Shown here: positions 8,713 to 16,899 of the stretch, piece by piece
Layout: every line of letters starts with the position of its first letter
Position numbering within the stretch: the first letter of the stretch is position 1
Notes under the pieces: model-generated
The model's input: the letters and a program-made list of their open reading frames with translations, nothing else
The model's database searches: none
What the model was told of the DNA's origin: nothing
From: Caballeronia sp. dw_276
GTDB lineage: Bacteria; Pseudomonadota; Gammaproteobacteria; Burkholderiales; Burkholderiaceae
Length of the DNA stretch: 64,000 bases
Assembly: GCF_018449635.1 (NCBI RefSeq)
Contig: NZ_JAAVUV010000006.1
Span: 124,001-188,000, forward strand
Direction: 5' to 3'
Made by a program: the position numbers and the translations under genes

Positions 8713-9711
8713 ATGGCACCTCAATCGACGCATCAGCACGAGCATCACGAGCACACGCATGAAGGCCACGACCACGATGGTCACGATCACAAAGGCCATC
8801 ATCACCACCACGCGCCGCAAGCCGGGCAGGGCCGCACCTTCGCCATCGCGGTTGGGCTGAATGTGGTGATCGTGATCGTGCAGGCGGTGTATGGGTTTAT
8901 CGCGCATTCGACCGCGCTGCTTGCCGACGCCGGCCACAATCTCTCCGATGTCCTCGGCCTTTTGCTCGCCTGGGGCGCGGTCTGGCTCGGCACCCGCAAG
9001 CCGTCGGAACGATACACATTCGGCCTCGGCAGTTCATCGATCCTGGCTTCGCTCGCCAACGCCGCGCTGCTGCTGTTCGCGTGCGGCGCGATCGTGCTCG
9101 AAGCCGTCCAGCGCCTGCTCAACCCCGCGCCGGTCGCGGGACTCGACGTGTTTATCGTTGCGACGATCGGGCTGGTGGTCAATGGTTTTTCCGCCTGGCT
9201 TTTCATGCGCGGCAGCAAGGAAGACCTGAACATCCGCGGCGCGTTCCTGCACATGGCGGGCGACGCCGGCATCTCGGCTGCGGTCGCCGTCAGCGGCCTC
9301 GTGATCCTCTATACCGGCGCGAGCTGGATCGATCCGGTGATGAGCATTCTCGTGGTCGCGGTGATCGTGGCCGGAACGTGGGGACTCGGCCGCGACGCCA
9401 TGCGCCTCGCCATGGCCGCCGTGCCGCCGGGCGTGGACAAGCCGCGGATCGAAAAGTATCTGGCGGATTTGCCGGGCGTCACCGATGTCCACGATCTCCA
9501 CGTCTGGGCGCTTTCCACAACGGAAAACGCAATGACCGCGCATATCGTGATGCCGGCCGGCCATCCGGGCGATGTTTTCGTCGACGGAATCGTAGGGACG
9601 CTGCGCCGCGACTACGCCATGCACCATGCAACGCTGCAAGTGGAAATGGGCACGACGGAACATCATTGCGCGCTGGATGAAAAGTCCCACACGGGGGCGC
9701 ACGCGCACTGA
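8713..9711 (+). CDS. Cation diffusion facilitator (CDF) zinc/cobalt/cadmium efflux transporter, CzcD/ZitB-like
   Basis: The protein has 332 residues. The N-terminal 35 residues are a His-rich tail (HQHEHHEHTHEGHDHDGH and further). Six transmembrane helices follow. Helix 2 carries HNLSD and helix 5 carries HMAGD, the two HxxxD halves of the tetrahedral metal site that is typical of zinc-selective CDF proteins. The C-terminal cytoplasmic domain (about 240-320) has the ferredoxin-like metallochaperone fold (VTDVHDLHVWALS...MTAHIVM) and a His-rich end. It sits in the inner membrane and exports divalent metal by proton antiport. The start codon touches the stop of the ArsR gene, so the two are translationally coupled and co-regulated. 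Confidence 0.93.
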   Translation: MAPQSTHQHEHHEHTHEGHDHDGHDHKGHHHHHAPQAGQGRTFAIAVGLNVVIVIVQAVYGFIAHSTALLADAGHNLSDVLGLLLAWGAVWLGTRKPSERYTFGLGSSSILASLANAALLLFACGAIVLEAVQRLLNPAPVAGLDVFIVATIGLVVNGFSAWLFMRGSKEDLNIRGAFLHMAGDAGISAAVAVSGLVILYTGASWIDPVMSILVVAVIVAGTWGLGRDAMRLAMAAVPPGVDKPRIEKYLADLPGVTDVHDLHVWALSTTENAMTAHIVMPAGHPGDVFVDGIVGTLRRDYAMHHATLQVEMGTTEHHCALDEKSHTGAHAH

Positions 9712-9773
9712 GCGTCGTTGGCGCGATTCGACCGGCGTACACTTGGAGCCAGTGACGTTTGATGGAGAAGCGC

Positions 9774-11480
9774 ATGCCCGCGCCGCAGCCGAACCGACAC
9801 AAAACGCTCGACGTATCGCCGGTGCTCATCGCGGGCGCCGGTCCGACGGGCCTCGCCGCCGCCATGAGCCTTTCCCGCGCCGGCATTTCCGTGCGTCTTA
9901 TCGATAAAGCTCCTGAACCTTTGCCGTGGTCGCGCGCCATCGGCATCCAGGCGCGTACGCTCGAATTATTCGAGCAGCACAGGCTGGTTGAGCCGTTTCT
10001 TGAACTGGGGCACCGGGCACGGATTGGCAACCTTTATTCGAACGGGCAGCGTCTTACGCAGCTCGATTTCGATCCCTTGCAAACGCGTTATCCGTATCTC
10101 CTTTTCCTCGATCAATCCGTCACTGAACGCTTGATGACGGAACATCTTGAAACGTTCGATGTGCGTGTGGAGCGCGGCGTCGAGCTGACGCATTTCAATC
10201 AGGGATCGGCGGGTCTGGAAGCGACGCTGCGGCATGCCAACGGTGCCGAAGAACATCTGCGGCCGTCGTATCTGATTGGAGCGGACGGCGCGCACAGCAC
10301 GGTGCGGCATGGTTTGAATATCGAGTTCACCGGAAAGACCTTCGAGCAGATTTTCCTGCTCGCCGATCTCCAAGCCGATACCGAATGGCCCGACGACGAA
10401 TTCCATATTTTCGCGTCGGGCGAGGGCATCGCCACGTTGTTCCCGATGGGCGGCGGCCGCACGCGTTTGATCGCCGATCAGCGTGTCGCAGCGCAATCTC
10501 CGGACGCGCCTGAGAGCCTGCAAAAAAGCGCGACCCCTACGCTCGATGAATGCCGCGAGATCGTCGCGCGGCGCATTCATCATCGGGTGACGGTGTCGAG
10601 TCTCGGGTGGTCATCGTATTTCCGTTTGAACAATCGCATGGCGGACCGGATGCGTTCCGGGCGCGTATTCCTCGCCGGCGACGCCGCGCATGTCCACAGT
10701 CCGGCCGGCGCGCAAGGCATGAATACGGGCGTCCAGGAAGCGCTTAACCTTGGGTGGAAGATCGCGCGGATGCTGGCGGGCGTGGCGCCGGATCGACTAC
10801 TCGATACGTACCACGCCGAGCGTCATCCCATAGAACGTGAAGTGCTGCGGACGTCGAGTTTCATGACGCAGATGGCGGCCGCCGAGCATGGTCCGATGAA
10901 GCTGATTCGCGACCACGTGATGCCGGCGTTATCGGCGATCGGGCCTTTGCGCGATGCCGCACGGCGCACGGTCAGCGAGTTGTCGGTGCAGTATCGGAAA
11001 AGTCCGTTGACGCTCGAGCATGGGCTCGATGGCGGCCCGCGTGCCGGTGACCGTGCGCCCGATGCGTGGGTGCATGTCGTCGATGGTCCGCTCGGGCGCG
11101 CACCCGGTGTCGGTTGTCTTTTCGATCTCCACGATCCCGCGTATTTCTCGCTGTTCCTGATGGTGAAGCCGTCGGAGGAAGATGACATTGCTATTGCGCC
11201 CGCGACTTTGACGGTCGCGCACGCGCTGCGCGACAAGGATCTCGACGATCTCGCGAAATCCGTGGAAGAGGCGTTGCCGAATACGGTGCGCGTATGGCGC
11301 ATCACCGATAAAGGCGATGACGGCGCGCGTTCGTTGACGCAAGCGTATGGAAGGACGCGGCCGTGTTTTTATCTGGTGCGCCCGGATGGATATATTGCCG
11401 CGCGCGGACGCGCGCCTTCGGATACGCAGGGCTTGTTGAGGCACTGCGAGACGTGGTTCGGGGCGGGGCGGGAGGAGTGA
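9774..11480 (+). CDS. FAD-dependent aromatic monooxygenase (PheA/TfdB, class A flavoprotein hydroxylase)
   Basis: Started at the ATG at 9774 (GGAG six bases upstream) the protein has 568 residues. Earlier in-frame TTG/ATG codons (9759, 9762) are alternatives. The N-terminal Rossmann motif is LIAGAGPTGLAAAMSL, the DG motif of class A hydroxylases is GADGAHSTVRHGL, and the second FAD motif is GRVFLAGDAAHVHSPAGAQGMNTG. A thioredoxin-like C-terminal domain of the phenol-hydroxylase type occupies about the last 170 residues (QAYGRTRPCFYLVRPDGYIAAR). The enzyme should hydroxylate an aromatic substrate using NAD(P)H and oxygen. No ring-cleavage or degradation genes are adjacent, so the substrate is unknown. 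Confidence 0.88.
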   Translation: MPAPQPNRHKTLDVSPVLIAGAGPTGLAAAMSLSRAGISVRLIDKAPEPLPWSRAIGIQARTLELFEQHRLVEPFLELGHRARIGNLYSNGQRLTQLDFDPLQTRYPYLLFLDQSVTERLMTEHLETFDVRVERGVELTHFNQGSAGLEATLRHANGAEEHLRPSYLIGADGAHSTVRHGLNIEFTGKTFEQIFLLADLQADTEWPDDEFHIFASGEGIATLFPMGGGRTRLIADQRVAAQSPDAPESLQKSATPTLDECREIVARRIHHRVTVSSLGWSSYFRLNNRMADRMRSGRVFLAGDAAHVHSPAGAQGMNTGVQEALNLGWKIARMLAGVAPDRLLDTYHAERHPIEREVLRTSSFMTQMAAAEHGPMKLIRDHVMPALSAIGPLRDAARRTVSELSVQYRKSPLTLEHGLDGGPRAGDRAPDAWVHVVDGPLGRAPGVGCLFDLHDPAYFSLFLMVKPSEEDDIAIAPATLTVAHALRDKDLDDLAKSVEEALPNTVRVWRITDKGDDGARSLTQAYGRTRPCFYLVRPDGYIAARGRAPSDTQGLLRHCETWFGAGREE

Positions 11481-11504
11481 GGTTGTCGTGAGGATGGCGA
11501 AAAA

Positions 11505-11527
11505 AAGGACCGCACTCAGCGGTCCTT
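11505..11527. terminator. Bidirectional terminator between monooxygenase gene and fdsD
   Basis: A 9-bp perfect stem (AAGGACCGC, 5-nt loop ACTCA, mirror arm) lies between converging genes. It is preceded by a run of seven A residues, which becomes the U-tract for the minus-strand fds operon. Confidence 0.85.
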
Positions 11528-11549
11528 CCTGCAGCAACGTCCCAACCCC

Positions 11550-11792
11550 CTAAGCCGCAACCGCCGGCGTCAGCACCTCTCGATGCTTGGTCAACGCCTT
11601 CACCACGATCGGATGAAGCTTCGCGCTCATCTCGGGATCATCCAGCGCTTCGAGAATCGGCGTTCGCATCCGCGGCGCCCAGTACTTGTGAATATGATTG
11701 GCGATGCCATCGAGCGCTTCCTCGTGATCCGGCATCGAATCGAAGAATTCGCCAATCTGATTTGCCATGTCCACCAGGCTGTTCACATCCAT
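11550..11792 (-). CDS. fdsD: NAD-dependent formate dehydrogenase delta subunit
   Basis: This 80-residue protein begins MDVNSLVDMANQIGEFF and contains ANHIHKYWAPRMRTPIL, the hallmark of the small FdsD subunit of soluble NAD-linked formate dehydrogenases. It is the last gene of fdsGBAD and starts 2 bp after the fdsA stop. FdsD is needed for a stable, active complex in related bacteria, but its exact role is not settled. It has no cofactor-binding cysteines. In Cupriavidus, fdsC lies between fdsA and fdsD. Here it does not. Confidence 0.92.
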   Translation of the reverse strand: MDVNSLVDMANQIGEFFDSMPDHEEALDGIANHIHKYWAPRMRTPILEALDDPEMSAKLHPIVVKALTKHREVLTPAVAA

Positions 11793-11794
11793 GA

Positions 11795-14704
11795 TTATTT
11801 CCCCGATGTAACCGGCAATTCACGCAAGTTCAGGAACTCCAGCTGCTGAACATTGAACGCCGAATATTCCTTCTGCCATTGCGACGGCTGTTCCACCGGC
11901 ATCACCTGCACGGCCGTCACCTTGTACTCGGGACAGTTCGTGGCCCAATCGGAGGAATCGGTGGTGATCACGTTCGCGCCGGATTCCGGGAAGTGGAAGG
12001 TCGTGTACACCACGCCCGGCTGCATGCGCTCGGTGATCTTCGCGCGCAATACGGTCTGCCCCGCGCGCGATTCGATACCGACCCAATCGTCCGCCTTGAT
12101 CCCGCGTTCCTCGGCGTCGTGTGGATGAATCTCCAGCCGGTCTTCGTCGTGCCAGCGCGAATTCTCCGTGCGCCGAGTCTGCGCGCCAACGTTGTACTGC
12201 GACAGAATCCGTCCCGTCGTCAGCAACAACGGGTATTTGCGCGTGACCTTCTCCGGCGTGGCGATGAACTTCGTGATGACGAAGTGACCCTTGCCGCGCA
12301 CGAATTCATCGATATGCATGGTCGGCGTGCCTTCCGGCGCTTGCGCATTGCAAGGCCACTGGATGCTGCCGAGTTCATCGAGACGCTTGTACGACACACC
12401 CGTGAACGTCGGCGTGAGACTGGCGATCTCGTCCATGATCTGCGACGGATGCGTGTAGCCCATTTCATAACCGAGCGCGCGCGCCAGCTTGATCGTCACT
12501 TCCCAGTCGGCGAGACCCGGCAGCGGCGGCATGACCTTGCGTACGCGCGAGATGCGGCGTTCTGCGTTCGTGAACGTGCCGTCCTTTTCGAGGAACGATG
12601 AACCCGGCAGGAACACGTGCGCATACTTGGCGGTTTCGTTCAGGAAAATATCCTGCACGACGATACATTCCATCGACGACAACGCCTTCGACACGTGCTG
12701 CGTATTCGGATCCGACTGAACGATGTCCTCGCCCTGGCAATACAGGCCGAGGAAGCTGCCGTGAACGGCGGCATCGAACATGTTCGGAATGCGCAGGCCC
12801 GGTTCCGATTGCAGCTTCACGCTCCACGCTTCTTCGAACAATGCGCGCACAGCCGCGTCGCTGATATGGCGATAACCCGGCAACTCGTGCGGGAACGAAC
12901 CCATGTCGCACGAACCCTGCACGTTGTTCTGGCCACGCAGCGGATTCACGCCGACACCTTCACGGCCGATGTTGCCCGTTGCCATCGCCAGGTTCGCGAT
13001 GCCCATGACGGTCGTCGAGCCTTGCGCGTGTTCCGTCACGCCGAGGCCGTAATAGATCGCGCCGTTACGTGCGTTCGCATAGATGCGCGCTGCTTCGCGC
13101 ACGGCTTGCGCCGGGACGCCGGTGACCGCTTCCATGGCTTCAGGCGAATTTTCTTCCAGCGATACAAAGTCGCGCCATTGCTGGAACGCGCGCGGCTCGC
13201 AGCGCTCCGCGACAAACTCCTCGTCCACCAGCCCTTCGGTGACGATCACATGTGCGAGCGAGTTGACGATTGCCACGTTCGTGCCCGGACGCAAAGCCAG
13301 ATGATGCGAAGCCTTCACGTGCGGCGTGTTGACGATATCGATCCGGCGCGGATCCACCACGAGCAATTGCGCGCCTTCACGAACACGACGCTTGAGACGC
13401 GATGCGAACACCGGATGGCCATCGGTCGGATTTGCGCCGATCACCATGATCACGTCGGCTTTCTCAACCGATGCAAAGGTCTGCGTTCCCGCCGATTCAC
13501 CCAGCGTCGTCTTCAGGCCATAACCCGTCGGCGAATGGCAAACGCGGGCGCATGTATCGACGTTGTTATTGCCGAACGCCGCGCGCACGAGTTTCTGCAC
13601 GAGGTAGGTTTCCTCGTTCGTGCATCGTGACGATGTAATCCCGCCAATCGAATCCACGCCGTACTTGTCCTGAATACGACGGAATTCGCTGGCCGCATAC
13701 GAAAGCGCTTCTTCCCAGCTCACCTCGCGCCACGGATCGGTGATCTTCGCGCGGATCATCGGCTTGGTGATGCGGTCCTTGTGCGTCGCGTAACCCCATG
13801 CAAAGCGGCCTTTGACGCAGGCGTGGCCGTCGTTGGCATCGCCGTTCTTGTTCGGCACCATGCGCACGACCTGGCTGCCTTTCATCTCCGCTTTCAGCGA
13901 GCAGCCGACGCCGCAATACGCGCACGTCGTCACGACCGAATGCTCGGGCTGGCCCAGCATGATCACGGTCTTTTCCTGCAGCGTCGCCGTCGGGCAAGCC
14001 GCCACGCACGCGCCGCACGACACGCATTCCGATTCCATGAACGGCTGGTTTTCGCTGGCCGCCACGCGCGATTCAAAACCGCGTCCCGCGATGGTCAGTG
14101 CGAACGTGCCTTGCGTTTCTTCGCACGCGCGCACGCATCGATTACATACGATGCACTTCGACGCGTCGTACGTGAAATACGGATTCGATTCGTCCTTCTT
14201 GTCCTTCAGGTGGTTCGCGCCTTCGTAGCCGTAGCGGACTTCGCGCAAGCCGACCACGCCCGCCATGTCCTGCAGTTCGCAGTCGCCATTGGCGGGGCAG
14301 GTCAGGCAATCGAGCGGGTGATCGGAGATGTACAACTCCATCACGTTCTTGCGCAGCGATTGCAGCTTGTCCGTTTGCGTGCGCACTTTCATGCCCGCTT
14401 CGACAGGCGTCGTGCACGATGCCGGGTAACCCCGCTTGCCTTCAATCTCCACCAGGCACAAACGGCACGAGCCAAACGGTTCGAGCGAATCGGTCGCGCA
14501 GAGTTTCGGCACGTTCACGCCGGCTTCGATAGCCGCGCGCATCACCGACGTTCCGGCAGGCACCGTGACCGGCGTGCCATCGATATCGAGCGTCACGTCG
14601 ATATCCGCATGACGCAGCGGCGTGCCGTAGTCGGTATCGTCGAAGGGATCGCGCATCTTGGTCTTGCAGGCGCAATTGCCGGAACCGCAGGAAGAACTGG
14701 ACAT
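11795..14704 (-). CDS. fdsA: NAD-dependent formate dehydrogenase alpha (catalytic, Mo-bis-MGD) subunit
   Basis: The protein has 969 residues. An N-terminal [2Fe-2S] ferredoxin domain (about 35-110, CATDSLEPFGSCRLC) is followed by the NuoG-like HPLDCLTCPANGDC motif. Two [4Fe-4S] ferredoxin motifs lie near 184-195 (CIVCNRCVRAC) and 227-238 (CVSCGACVAACP), then the CAYCGVGC cluster at about 261. The molybdopterin domain carries the Mo-ligand Cys in ARVCHSP (Cys389, His390). The C-terminal domain is MGD-binding. It oxidises formate to CO2 in the cytoplasm and passes electrons through the clusters to FdsB. AAGGAG lies 7 nt before the start. The first 20 residues hold an extra CGSGNCAC cysteine-rich stretch. 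Confidence 0.97.
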   Translation of the reverse strand: MSSSSCGSGNCACKTKMRDPFDDTDYGTPLRHADIDVTLDIDGTPVTVPAGTSVMRAAIEAGVNVPKLCATDSLEPFGSCRLCLVEIEGKRGYPASCTTPVEAGMKVRTQTDKLQSLRKNVMELYISDHPLDCLTCPANGDCELQDMAGVVGLREVRYGYEGANHLKDKKDESNPYFTYDASKCIVCNRCVRACEETQGTFALTIAGRGFESRVAASENQPFMESECVSCGACVAACPTATLQEKTVIMLGQPEHSVVTTCAYCGVGCSLKAEMKGSQVVRMVPNKNGDANDGHACVKGRFAWGYATHKDRITKPMIRAKITDPWREVSWEEALSYAASEFRRIQDKYGVDSIGGITSSRCTNEETYLVQKLVRAAFGNNNVDTCARVCHSPTGYGLKTTLGESAGTQTFASVEKADVIMVIGANPTDGHPVFASRLKRRVREGAQLLVVDPRRIDIVNTPHVKASHHLALRPGTNVAIVNSLAHVIVTEGLVDEEFVAERCEPRAFQQWRDFVSLEENSPEAMEAVTGVPAQAVREAARIYANARNGAIYYGLGVTEHAQGSTTVMGIANLAMATGNIGREGVGVNPLRGQNNVQGSCDMGSFPHELPGYRHISDAAVRALFEEAWSVKLQSEPGLRIPNMFDAAVHGSFLGLYCQGEDIVQSDPNTQHVSKALSSMECIVVQDIFLNETAKYAHVFLPGSSFLEKDGTFTNAERRISRVRKVMPPLPGLADWEVTIKLARALGYEMGYTHPSQIMDEIASLTPTFTGVSYKRLDELGSIQWPCNAQAPEGTPTMHIDEFVRGKGHFVITKFIATPEKVTRKYPLLLTTGRILSQYNVGAQTRRTENSRWHDEDRLEIHPHDAEERGIKADDWVGIESRAGQTVLRAKITERMQPGVVYTTFHFPESGANVITTDSSDWATNCPEYKVTAVQVMPVEQPSQWQKEYSAFNVQQLEFLNLRELPVTSGK

Positions 14705-14720
14705 ATGTGTGCTCCTTCTT

Positions 14721-16277
14721 TTAAGCCGCTTTCTGCGACGGCTTGCGCGAAAGACCGAAGTCTTCGGGGAAATGATCGAGGGCGGACATCACCGGATAGG
14801 GCGTCATGCCGCCCATCGCGCAAAGCGATCCGGCAAGCATGGTGTCGCAGAGTTCGCGCAGCAGCGTGACCTGTTTCGGCGATGTATCGCCGGCACGGAT
14901 CTTCGCGATGACTTCCACGCCGCGCGTCGAACCAATGCGGCACGGCGTGCACTTGCCGCAGGATTCGACGGCGCAAAAGTGCATTGCGTACTGGGCGAGA
15001 TCGGCGAGGTTGGAGGTGTCGTCGTGAATCACGATGCCGCCGTGGCCGACCACCGCGCCGACTGCCGCGTACGCCTCGTAATCCATGGGAATGTCCCACT
15101 GGCTTTCGGGCAGATATGTGCCGAGCGGACCGCCGACCTGAACCGCGCGCGCCGGACGACCGGTCGACGTGCCGCCGCCGTATTCATAGATCAGTTCGCG
15201 CAACGTTACGCCGAACGCCAGTTCCACGAGGCCGCCTTGCTTGACGTTCCCGGCGATCTGGAACGGCAGCGTGCCGCGTGAACGGCCCATGCCGAAGTCA
15301 CGATAGAACGCCGCGCCCTTGGCGAAGATGATGGGTACGGTCGCCAGGGTGATCACGTTGTTGATCACCGTCGGCTGACCGAACAAGCCGACCAACGCAG
15401 GAACCGGCGGCTTCGCGCGCACCACGCCGCGTTTGCCTTCCAGCGATTCGAGCAGCGCCGTTTCCTCACCGCACACATACGAACCGGCACCTTTGGCGAC
15501 TTCGAGCTCGAAGACCTTGCCGCTGCCCAGCACGTTCGCGCCAAGCCAGCCGGCTTCGCGCGCTTTATCGATCGCGCGATTCAGCGTGGTGATCGCGTGC
15601 GGATATTCGCTGCGTACGTAGATATAACCCTTCGTCGCGTTCGTCACGATCCCCGCAATGATCATCCCTTCGATCAACATGTACGGATCGCTTTCCATCA
15701 CGAGCCGGTCGGAGAACGTGCCGGAATCGCCTTCGTCGGCGTTGCAGACCACGTACTTTTGCGGCGCTACAGCAGCGCGAACCGTGCGCCACTTGATGCC
15801 GGCCGGGAACGCCGCACCGCCGCGTCCGCGCAAGCCCGATTCGAGCAGCGCTTCGCAGGCGGCGTCGCCATCGGTTTCCAGCGCGCGGCGCAAACCTTCG
15901 AGGCCGCCGTGGGCGACGTAGTCATCGGTGGAAAGCGGGTCCGTGATGCCGATGCGCGCAAACGTCAGGCGTTGCTGCTTGGCGAGCCACGGCAGGGTAT
16001 CGACCACGCCGATGCTTTTTTCATGCGCACCGCCATTGATGAAGTCCGCATCAAAAAGAGCGGGGACATCGTCTTCATCGACGTTCGTATAGCCGATCCG
16101 GCCTTCCGCCGTCTCTACCTCTACCAGCGGTTCGAGCCACAACATGCCGCGCGAACCGTTACGCACGATCTCGACTTCAATGCCGCGTTTCAGAGCTTCC
16201 GAAGCAACAGCCAACGCGACGCGATTCGCGCCAAGCGCCAACGCCGATGAGTCGCAGGGGACGTAGATGCGTGTCAT
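14721..16277 (-). CDS. fdsB: NAD-dependent formate dehydrogenase beta (FMN/NADH) subunit
   Basis: The 518-residue protein is homologous to the NuoF subunit of complex I, with an N-terminal thioredoxin-like domain as in NuoE/NuoF fusions. GLRGRGGAAFPAGIKW is the NADH/FMN-binding glycine-rich motif. NADEGDSGTFSDR follows, and ESCGKCTPCRIG near residue 430 is the [4Fe-4S] ligand set. It takes electrons from FdsA and reduces NAD+ at FMN. Its start overlaps the fdsG stop by 4 bp (ATGA), showing translational coupling, and its stop is 16 bp before fdsA. Confidence 0.96.
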   Translation of the reverse strand: MTRIYVPCDSSALALGANRVALAVASEALKRGIEVEIVRNGSRGMLWLEPLVEVETAEGRIGYTNVDEDDVPALFDADFINGGAHEKSIGVVDTLPWLAKQQRLTFARIGITDPLSTDDYVAHGGLEGLRRALETDGDAACEALLESGLRGRGGAAFPAGIKWRTVRAAVAPQKYVVCNADEGDSGTFSDRLVMESDPYMLIEGMIIAGIVTNATKGYIYVRSEYPHAITTLNRAIDKAREAGWLGANVLGSGKVFELEVAKGAGSYVCGEETALLESLEGKRGVVRAKPPVPALVGLFGQPTVINNVITLATVPIIFAKGAAFYRDFGMGRSRGTLPFQIAGNVKQGGLVELAFGVTLRELIYEYGGGTSTGRPARAVQVGGPLGTYLPESQWDIPMDYEAYAAVGAVVGHGGIVIHDDTSNLADLAQYAMHFCAVESCGKCTPCRIGSTRGVEVIAKIRAGDTSPKQVTLLRELCDTMLAGSLCAMGGMTPYPVMSALDHFPEDFGLSRKPSQKAA

Positions 16278-16771
16278 ACCAGGTCCTCCACGCTCGTGTG
16301 AACGCGCGCCTCTTCATACAGCCGATCGAACTTTTGCGGGGTGACGCGGGCGTACAACTCGCCGTTGATCGTCATGGCCGGTGATAACGCGCATTGCCCG
16401 AGGCAATACACGGTTTCCAGTTCGGTATCGGGTTGATGACCGGAGTCGAACTTGCAGCCGGTATGCCCTTCGATATGCTCGGCCAACGCCTCCGTTCCCA
16501 TGCTTTTGCACGCCTCGGCGCGGCAAAGCTGCACGGTCACGCGCGCCGGCGGTTCGGAGCGGAAGTGGTGGTAATAGGTGATCACGCCATGCACTTCGGC
16601 GCGCGACAGCGACATCGCCTGGGCAAGCGGGCCGATGACATCGGCGGGAATGTAGCCGGCCTCGTCCTGGATCGCGTGCAGCACGGCGATCAGCGACGCA
16701 CCCGGTTTCAAATGGCGTGCAATCCGCGCTTCGGCGGGTTCTTGCGGGGTATTACTGGCAGTCTGGCTCAT
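16274..16771 (-). CDS. fdsG: NAD-dependent formate dehydrogenase gamma subunit (NuoE-like [2Fe-2S])
   Basis: The protein has about 165 residues. An ATG eight codons upstream (16795) is the alternative start. I prefer 16771, which has GGAGA about 8 nt upstream. It is a thioredoxin-fold [2Fe-2S] protein like NuoE: HAIQDEAGYIP and VHGVITYYHHF in the N-terminal helical part, then QLCRAEACKSMG (two cysteine ligands) and VYCLGQCALSP (two more). It forms the electron-transfer unit with FdsB. It is the first gene of fdsGBAD and is divergent from the regulator gene. Confidence 0.94.
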   Translation of the reverse strand: MSQTASNTPQEPAEARIARHLKPGASLIAVLHAIQDEAGYIPADVIGPLAQAMSLSRAEVHGVITYYHHFRSEPPARVTVQLCRAEACKSMGTEALAEHIEGHTGCKFDSGHQPDTELETVYCLGQCALSPAMTINGELYARVTPQKFDRLYEEARVHTSVEDLV

Positions 16772-16795
16772 GGGGGAGTCTCCATCGCTCGGCAT

Positions 16796-16899
16796 ATGTT
16801 TTATAAATGCATATATCGGTCTTATAATCGCTGTACCGAGCCTCTGATATGCAAGATACGAGGCTATCCAGTCGATGGCAATAGGAACAACAACTGCAT
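16796..16899. promoter_or_regulatory. fdsG-fdsR divergent control region with GCATAT repeats
   Basis: This is a short AT-rich region compared with its surroundings. The hexamer GCATAT occurs at 16792-16797, 16809-16814 and 16896-16901, and its reverse ATATGC at 16847-16852. The central copy is part of the palindromic ATGCAT. These spaced copies are good candidate operator half-sites for the divergently encoded regulator. That assignment is inferred from position only. Confidence 0.45.

Noticed and set aside
12617-13630. Long frame antisense to fdsA
   Set aside because: Shadow of a well-supported molybdoenzyme gene with no ribosome site or motif.
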